From Magnolia sinica (Eukaryota > Streptophyta > Magnoliopsida > Magnoliales > Magnoliaceae): a stretch of 64,000 bases of DNA. The stretch's first letter is position 1; every line of letters begins with the position of its first letter. The stretch covers positions 59,611,528 through 59,675,527 of the forward strand of contig NC_080587.1 of NCBI RefSeq assembly GCF_029962835.1. The letters are read 5' to 3'. This document shows, piece after piece, positions 58,401 through 64,000 of this stretch. The notes under the pieces were generated by a model, which had not been told where the DNA came from, did no database searches, and saw only the letters and a program-made list of their open reading frames with translations. The position numbers and the translations under genes were made by a program.

Positions 58401-60402
58401 CCTCGATTATCCCTCTTGGTACACGAACAGAGCGATCAGCAAGTTGTAGTGTGGTTAGGGTGGGTTTTAATTCACCCAAACCTAACTGTTTGTATACCGA
58501 GTAGGGAATCAGATTGACGCTCGCTCCTAAGTCAAGAAGTGCGTGATCAATTCGATGGTTCCTGATTACACATGATATGGTTGGGCTACCGGGATCCTTG
58601 AATTTCTGCGGCACGTCTTGCTTCAGGATAGCACTCACTTTCTCAGTTAAGAAAATTTTCTTTTGAATACTTTGCCGTCTTTGGGTCGTGCATAAGTCTT
58701 TTAGAAATTTGGCATATGAAGGTATCTGTTTCACGACATCAAGTAGAGGAATGTTGACTTTCACTTGTTTCAACACCTCTAGGATATCCTGAGAGTTAGA
58801 GAGAGGTTTTGGTGAAACCAACCGTTGGGGGAATGGAGCAACTGGCTTCTCCAGAAGTTCCGGTTCTAATTTTTGTGGGACATCACTAGATCCATCATTG
58901 TTGTCCTCTTCTGGTTCTTGAGGCTTTTCAGGCCTAACCGGAAGAGTTTTATCAATGATCTTTCCACTCCTAAGAGTGGTAATGGATTTAGCGTGCCCCA
59001 TCTGATTTGAAGAGCTGGGATCATTAATCTCATACTGCGGTTTAGGATTGGGGAGAGGTTGTGTAGGAAGCATCCCCTTTTCTATAACTGTCATACGAGA
59101 ATCTATCTTTTGCATAAAATCTGTAATTTCCCGCTTTGCCTGAGCCAGCTCTTGTATGGAATTTTGAACCGGTTCCTCTTGAGGTTTCACTTGATTTGGA
59201 TTTTGATTGAAGAAACCTTGAGGAGTAGCCATTTGTCCATTCCTCCAACTAAAGTTTGGATGATTTTTCCAACCAGGATTGTATGTATTGGAGTTAGGTC
59301 CAGTAAAAGGTCTTTGATAGTTGTTTACGGCATTAGCTTGTTCATTCAACACTCCTCGAAAGGCGGGTATTGTAGGACAATTTTCAGTTGTATGAATGTT
59401 GCAATCATAGATGCCGCAAACAATTTCATTAACCTTATCCTTCTTTCCTTCCATGGCCTCAACTTTCCTTATGAGCGTAGTCACTTTACACTTGAGATCA
59501 TCCTCTTCTTTCAAGAGATATAATCCACCTTTCTCCTTTAATTGAGTCGGCCTAGACGTGGTGTTTGATTTTGGGTAATAGTCCCAAGATTGTGTTTTTT
59601 CAGCCAGACTGTCGAGGTAGTCCCATACCTCGTCGACATCTTTATTAATGAACTCTCCATTACACATTGTCTCGACCATTTGGCGCATGGAAGATGTCAG
59701 TCCGTCGTAGAAAAAATTTGTAATGCGCCACGTTTCAAATCCGTGTTGTGGGCATGAACTGACCAAATCTTTGAACCTTTCCCAACATTGGAAGAATGTT
59801 TCATCTTCCTTTTGGGTAAAGTTCATGATTGCTTTTCTAAGGGTAATCGTTTTATGATGTGGGAAGAATTTTTTTATGAATTCCCTTTGCATGTCGTTCC
59901 ATGTGCCAATGGATCTAGGACGCAGTGAATGTAACCATGTCTTAGCTTTCTCTTTTAAGGAAAAAGGAAAGAGTTTCAGCCTAATTGTATCCTCAGATAC
60001 ATTAGGAAAACATAATGTAGCTATAATTTCATCGAACTCTTTCAAATGTAAATATGGACTCTCTGATTCAAGTCCATGGAATTTGGGAAGGAGTTGGATA
60101 ACTCTTGGCTTGATGTCCATTTATCCAGTGTTTTCAGGAAAAATCATGCATGAGGGCATACTCACTCCTGCCGGTTGTAGATAATCTCGTAAAGTACGAG
60201 GCGGGGGTGCCTGATGCACCTCGTTCTCATCTTGGGTATCCTCCACCCTGGGTGGAAGTAGAGGAGGTTGGTCTTCAGCCATAACTTCAATTAAATCAGG
60301 GAATTTCGAGCGGTGTCTAGTCCTGCGATGGATAGTCAACCCCTCAACCAATCCTCCTTCAGTCAAGAGACGTCGAGTGCCGTCACGGGCCCACTTGGGC
60401 AT
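58336..60402 (-). pseudogene. Athila gag-protease (one internal stop)
   Basis: Gag forms the particle; protease cleaves the polyprotein. One frame from 60402 to 58336 is interrupted only by TAA at 60121-60123. The upstream 93 codons include the typical RTLRDYLQP block. The 594-codon part starts MDIKPRVIQLLPKFHG and has the retrotransposon gag domain (about residues 20-170). A zinc-knuckle-like C-x4-C-x2-H-x4-C motif sits near residue 240, then a basic/Pro-rich spacer. The protease with LLDLGASVNLIPYSVY lies at about residues 530-545; DLGAS instead of DTGAS is usual for this lineage. The frame runs off in the protease at a frameshift. Confidence 0.9.
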
Positions 60403-61141
60403 GAAACACTCGCAGCCCTCAATTTAAATTTGAAACCTAATCCTAAGAAAGAAAATCTAAAAAGAAAGAGAGGGTTAGAAAGGAGTTACCAAATTGGAGG
60501 CCCTAAGTTGAAGACCTGTAAAATAAAACAAAATAAGTTAGATTCTAAAAAGGAGAAGAACAATCCTTTAAAAGAAAGATAGCAGTGAACTGATTTCTAA
60601 AAGAAGAAATTCCTAAAAGAAAGTGGAAATTTCTAAAATAAATTAGGAAAGTCCTAAACTAGAAAGTAAATTACTAAAAGAGAACTGAAAAATAGAAAGT
60701 AGGGAATGAGCTTACCGAATTAGAAATTTCTATCTTAAAGGCCTACAAAATAGGAAGGTTAGTTTCTAAACAAAAATTCTACAAGTAGAAAATTTCTAAA
60801 AGTAAATTAGGAAACAAAGTTAGATTCTAAAAGAGTTAAAATTAGAAAGTAAAAAAAAAATAAAAAATAAAAGAGGAAAGTTTCTAAAAATAAACTACTT
60901 CCTAAAAATAGAAAAATACTAGAATTAAAAGTTTTCAAAATTTAAACCCTAATTCTAAAAAGTAGAAAAAGTAGAGAGATTAGGAAGGAAATACCACTTT
61001 AGAAACTTATGTTAGGATCCTATAAAACAGGAAAATAAGTTAGTTCTAGAAATCAAATAAAAGTCTACAACTAAAGTTAGTCAAATTCTAATCTTAAATT
61101 AATTCTAAACCTAATTAATTTCAGAAAATCGCAACCGTCAG
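60403..61141 (-). other. Athila leader between PBS and gag
   Basis: A-rich on the + strand, with about ten variants of 'ttctaaaa' spaced 20-60 bp apart; no frame. Likely untranslated leader, perhaps with the packaging signal (inference from position). Confidence 0.5.
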
Positions 61142-61159
61142 TCCTCGGCAATGGCGCCA
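61142..61159 (-). other. primer-binding site, tRNA-Asp type
   Basis: On the - strand TGGCGCCATTGCCGAGGA, 6 bases after the 5' LTR. It matches the 3' end of plant tRNA-Asp (complement TGGCGCCGTTGCCGGGG) with two transitions. tRNA-Asp priming is known for Athila-type elements. Confidence 0.8.
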
Positions 61160-61823
61160 AAAACTTGTTCACTCCCCAAGTATAAGGTTGTGATGTAGTA
61201 ATAAACTCGGTGAGACCGAGGTCGAATCCCAAAGGACTGATACCTGTACGTTATCTGAAACAAAGTAGAACTAGAACTAAACTAAGATGTGATCTAAACC
61301 AAATAAAATTTAGGGAATAATTATGGAATAATTATCTAAAACTTAAGTAATTCAGAGGAAGGGAAACTAGGGATTCAGAAGATCCACTTGTAGAGATCAG
61401 GGAGATCTTATGCCTGCATTAAGAATCATGGAAATCAAACTGAACTTACTTGATTTAGTCTTCATGTGATGAAAGGAATATGAATTAGAATGGATTCTAT
61501 CATCAAACCATGCCCAGGAGACAGAGCAAACAACAGAATTAAACCAATTACCAACCAATCAGATGATTGTGAAGGTTAGGAAGGATACCGCCATCCAGCC
61601 ATGCCCAGGAGACGATGGCGAACAACAGGGCTTCCTGACGTCACAATCAAAATACGGAAAAGGAAATACTCAAAGCCATTGCAAACCCATTGTAATGTCA
61701 GTCACAACAGGCCATTAAAGACTACAAATATTCTCATAATAAAATTAAATCAAAATTAAATCAAAATTCAATTCAGTCTAAATAAAAGGCATAATAACAG
61801 TCTCCCATCACGCTATAGGCTTC

Positions 61824-61847
61824 ACCTCTTAGCCCTAGCTAAGAGGT
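61824..61847 (-). promoter_or_regulatory. leader hairpin, Athila 5' LTR
   Basis: Same perfect stem as at 52209-52232. Confidence 0.6.
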
Positions 61848-62051
61848 TCAGCCAGACATGGATGAGCTGGATCTCTTAAAAATAAACAAGTTAAAATAAA
61901 AGGAAGAAGAAACTCTCAAGCCTCCTAGTCTGCTCCACGGCCGACTCCAGCCCCACGTTCCAGCAGCAAGCCTCCCCTGTACTCTCTCACGCTCATGTTA
62001 CAGCAGCAAAACCTCCATTCATCTCCCCTTTTACACTTTCTCTCTCTCTCC

Positions 62052-62058
62052 CTTTATA
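62052..62058 (-). promoter_or_regulatory. TATA-like box, Athila 5' LTR
   Basis: TATAAAG on the - strand, GA tract immediately downstream (62036-62051). Confidence 0.5.
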
Positions 62059-63958
62059 GAACTCGTCGGAGCTGAATTTCCCCACTCTAGGCGGAAGTCT
62101 TCCGCACAAGAGAACGTGTTGGAGTCGGAATAAAAAAACTTTCGCAGCAACAGGTGGAGGACTCGCGATCAACCCGCGTTTGGCGCAATAGCAGATCTGT
62201 TTCGGCTATCTGATCCATTCGAACTTCTTGGACAGGGTCAACACCCTCTCCTCATATGTCTGGATGGTCTGGATCATCGATCCGACGCTGATCAGAAACA
62301 CAGAAGGGGCTTACAGCGGCCGGGTTCCCCGGACGTCCGCGAAACAGGGACCGCATGAGAGTTCCGCTGGATCTTAGCGGGGTCCTCGATCAAGCTCTGA
62401 TGAGAAATCCACTCCGTCCATTTGATTCCCAGCGAAAAATAGGTTAGGACAGGCGAATTGTAGATTAGATTCCGTGTGGCCCACTGGATGTCTCATTTCA
62501 CCATTCGTCCTGTGTTTGAACGGTTGATATCTAATTTATGCTGCCTCTTGAAATTATCTCTCCTAGGTCCACTTTAGCTGCGCTGTTGGAGTCTACTAAA
62601 CGGTCCAGATCGACCTGAAGACATCAGATGGTGGCCCACTACAAGATCAGAGCGACCGGTTTATGAAACAGGGCCTTCTCTGTTGCATGTGGGAACTTGC
62701 GGTCAAACGCTGCTTGACCGCTCGTGTTGGTTCAGTGCACCGCGCGTCTGCAAGTACATGGTGTACACGCACTGCAGCATAGGGTCCACTTTGATATATT
62801 CATGAAATCTGTTCTGTCCATCCATTCTGTCATATCATATAAACCGTCCATACCAATTTTAAAGCATATCCAGATATCAGGCGGGCCCCACATAATGATT
62901 AAAGGGTTGATCTGTCCGTTGGGCCACTTCTGGAGGGATCTGTGAAATTCGACATGTACGGTTAATTTGTGGGCCCCTGGCCCTGTATGAAGTTTTGAGC
63001 TAAACGGACAGTGAGAACTCCGTGATCTTGCAGTCTGGCCGACTTTCAGGTCGCTTGAGTTTCGGTTTCTTGATTTTCGCGGATCCCTGGCGTGTAATTT
63101 CGTCGATCTCAGTCCCTTGGAGTCCGTCCCTTGCCTTGGTGCATTCTGAACGTTAATTCCATGCTTTTAGCATCCCGATCCAGTCCCAGCTCGCAATTCC
63201 ACCTTGCAACAGAAACATGATTAAAATGAGCTATTAAACGGTACCATGTTCATAAATCTAGGCAACAACTGGGTCTGATATGCAATATTTGACCCTCAAC
63301 ACAAAGCACCCCCACGTACACCCCCACCAGAAGCCTCCTATGAGGACTTGCAAGGGGTGAGAAACACCTTAGACCCAATCCTAAGAAGGAATGATCACAA
63401 GGGTCCTCTGGACTCTAATGACTTACAAATAAGTAGATGAGCCCCATTCAATGCGTTGTCGAATATCTCTTCATTTGTTGACGAAGAATCTTCTGCTTCC
63501 TGATGTCAATTTTATCGAGTCTACTTCGATGGACTCGAGATTCAAATTTCGATGATATCGAACCCTCTATCGATACATTGATAATTCTGTCAAGAGAGTT
63601 TTGTGGTTGCTGGACATCTTATGTCCTCATTCCGATAATATCAAGTGAGATTCGAGGACATCAATAACAAGGTTCGATTTTATCGAACCTTGTATCGATA
63701 AATTGACAAAGGTATAAAACTTAAAGATTTTCTTGAAGTTTTGAAAAAGTTTTCTAACCAAAAACCTAAGATGTTCTTTCTAATTTTTAAGGTTTTAATT
63801 ACCTGGTGTTTTGAGACATGGGATGTGAGGCTAAGATTTCACTGTGGCGAGTTTAGGCACACATCCTGTTGAGACAGTCACTTGATCAATCCTCCTATAG
63901 GGCTCCTTTGTCTAGTTGACTCAATGTTCACGCTAATTGACAAACCAGGGCACTTTCA

Positions 63959-63970
63959 ATCTCCCCTTTG
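63959..63970 (-). other. polypurine tract of copia element
   Basis: On the - strand caaaggggagat directly precedes the LTR start TGAAAGTGCCC. The remainder to 64000 is the 3' end of the copia internal region, without a frame. Confidence 0.65.
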
Positions 63971-64000
63971 TCAATTACGTGACAAAACACTAAAACACCC

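Larger units (their letters stand above)
51611..63301 (-). mobile_element. complete but inactive Athila-type Ty3/gypsy retrotransposon
   Basis: 11.69 kb, minus strand. Order on the + strand: 3' LTR, PPT, integrase, RNase H, RT, protease/gag, leader, PBS, 5' LTR. Exact 5-bp TSD caaag at 51606-51610 and 63302-63306. tRNA-Asp-type primer site, DLGAS protease and gag type place it in the Athila lineage. Hand alignment of the LTRs shows about 50 substitutions over about 2.06 kb (roughly 97-98% identity), so insertion is fairly recent. At least six in-frame stops and three frameshifts disable its genes. No env-like frame is seen between pol and the 3' LTR. Confidence 0.92.
61166..63301 (-). repeat. 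Athila 5' LTR
   Basis: 2136 bp, TGTTCACTCCCCAAGTATAA ... ACCCTCAACA. TATA-like TATAAAG on the - strand at 62052-62058 followed by a GA tract; hairpin at 61824-61847. It would drive transcription leftwards through gag-pol. Confidence 0.93.
50921..63958 (-). mobile_element. copia-type 3' LTR (SIRE/Maximus-like) split by Athila
   Basis: The LTR consists of 50921-51610 and 63302-63958 (about 1.34 kb together). It has TGAAAT...CTTTCA ends, and a purine-rich tract lies just outside the right end on the - strand (63959-63970). The motif 'ggtcctagaggggggg' near 50972 and the 'gacaaaggggagat' tract are features I recall from SIRE-type copia LTRs. The two parts join exactly at the caaag TSD of the Athila element. 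Left flank 'gaggt' (50916-50920) would be its own TSD; the partner is outside the window. Confidence 0.65.

Noticed and set aside
51611..63301. Possible endogenous plant pararetrovirus
   Set aside because: LTRs, TSD, tRNA-Asp primer site, integrase and the protease-RT-RNase H-integrase order identify a Ty3/gypsy retrotransposon; no movement or capsid protein of a pararetrovirus is present.

Overview
The window looks like nuclear, intergenic DNA from a large, repeat-rich flowering-plant genome. Supporting signs are spliced exons with GT/AG borders, plant Ty3/gypsy and Ty1/copia LTR retrotransposons, tRNA-derived SINEs, hAT-type MITEs and many AT/GA microsatellites. The very abundant short foldback elements carrying GTGGGNCCCAC and 'catgatgtatgt' ends remind me of magnoliid trees, but that is recollection and the species cannot be fixed from sequence alone. 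Only one host gene is recognisable.

Layout. 1-9.2 kb: a dense patchwork of foldback MITEs, one non-autonomous hAT element with an exact 8-bp target-site duplication (TSD) and one SINE. 9.2-12.9 kb: the last three exons of a caleosin/peroxygenase gene on the + strand; its upstream exons (EF-hand and first haem histidine) are not visible in the 9.2 kb to the left. 13-18.8 kb: a decayed + strand Ty3/gypsy element (5' LTR end, tRNA-Met primer site, gag and protease remnants) broken by an Athila-type solo LTR (TSD ccaaa) and by a SINE. 18.8-21.4 kb: AT-rich sequence without a recognised gene. 21.4-27.1 kb and 32.4-37.7 kb: two giant solo LTRs (5.7 and 5.3 kb, opposite orientation) of one Tekay/Del-like chromovirus family, with exact TSDs gaaca and caggg. 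Between them lie AT-rich DNA and a probable older LTR. 38.7-63.96 kb: a nest at least four levels deep. A minus-strand Tekay-like element (A; 3' LTR, PPT, pol end) is entered by the 5' LTR of a plus-strand Tekay-like element (B). Five bases past that LTR begins the 3' LTR of a minus-strand copia element, and that LTR is split by a complete but dead 11.7-kb Athila-type element (TSD caaag). Inside the LTR of element A sits a second Athila-type solo LTR, which itself carries a displaced 1.6-kb piece of Tekay pol.

No operon, defence system, CRISPR array or new protein system was found. The interesting biology is in the repeats. The chromovirus LTRs are unusually long, carry a captured MITE, and keep a strand-oriented CT tract and a HindIII-type hairpin at fixed distances from their ends. 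The Athila LTRs keep TATA + GA-tract + hairpin architecture. The Athila genes were killed largely by Gln/Trp-to-stop changes. Nearly all other open frames of 60-200 codons here are translations of MITEs, LTRs and satellites. All lengths, alignments and counts were made by eye.
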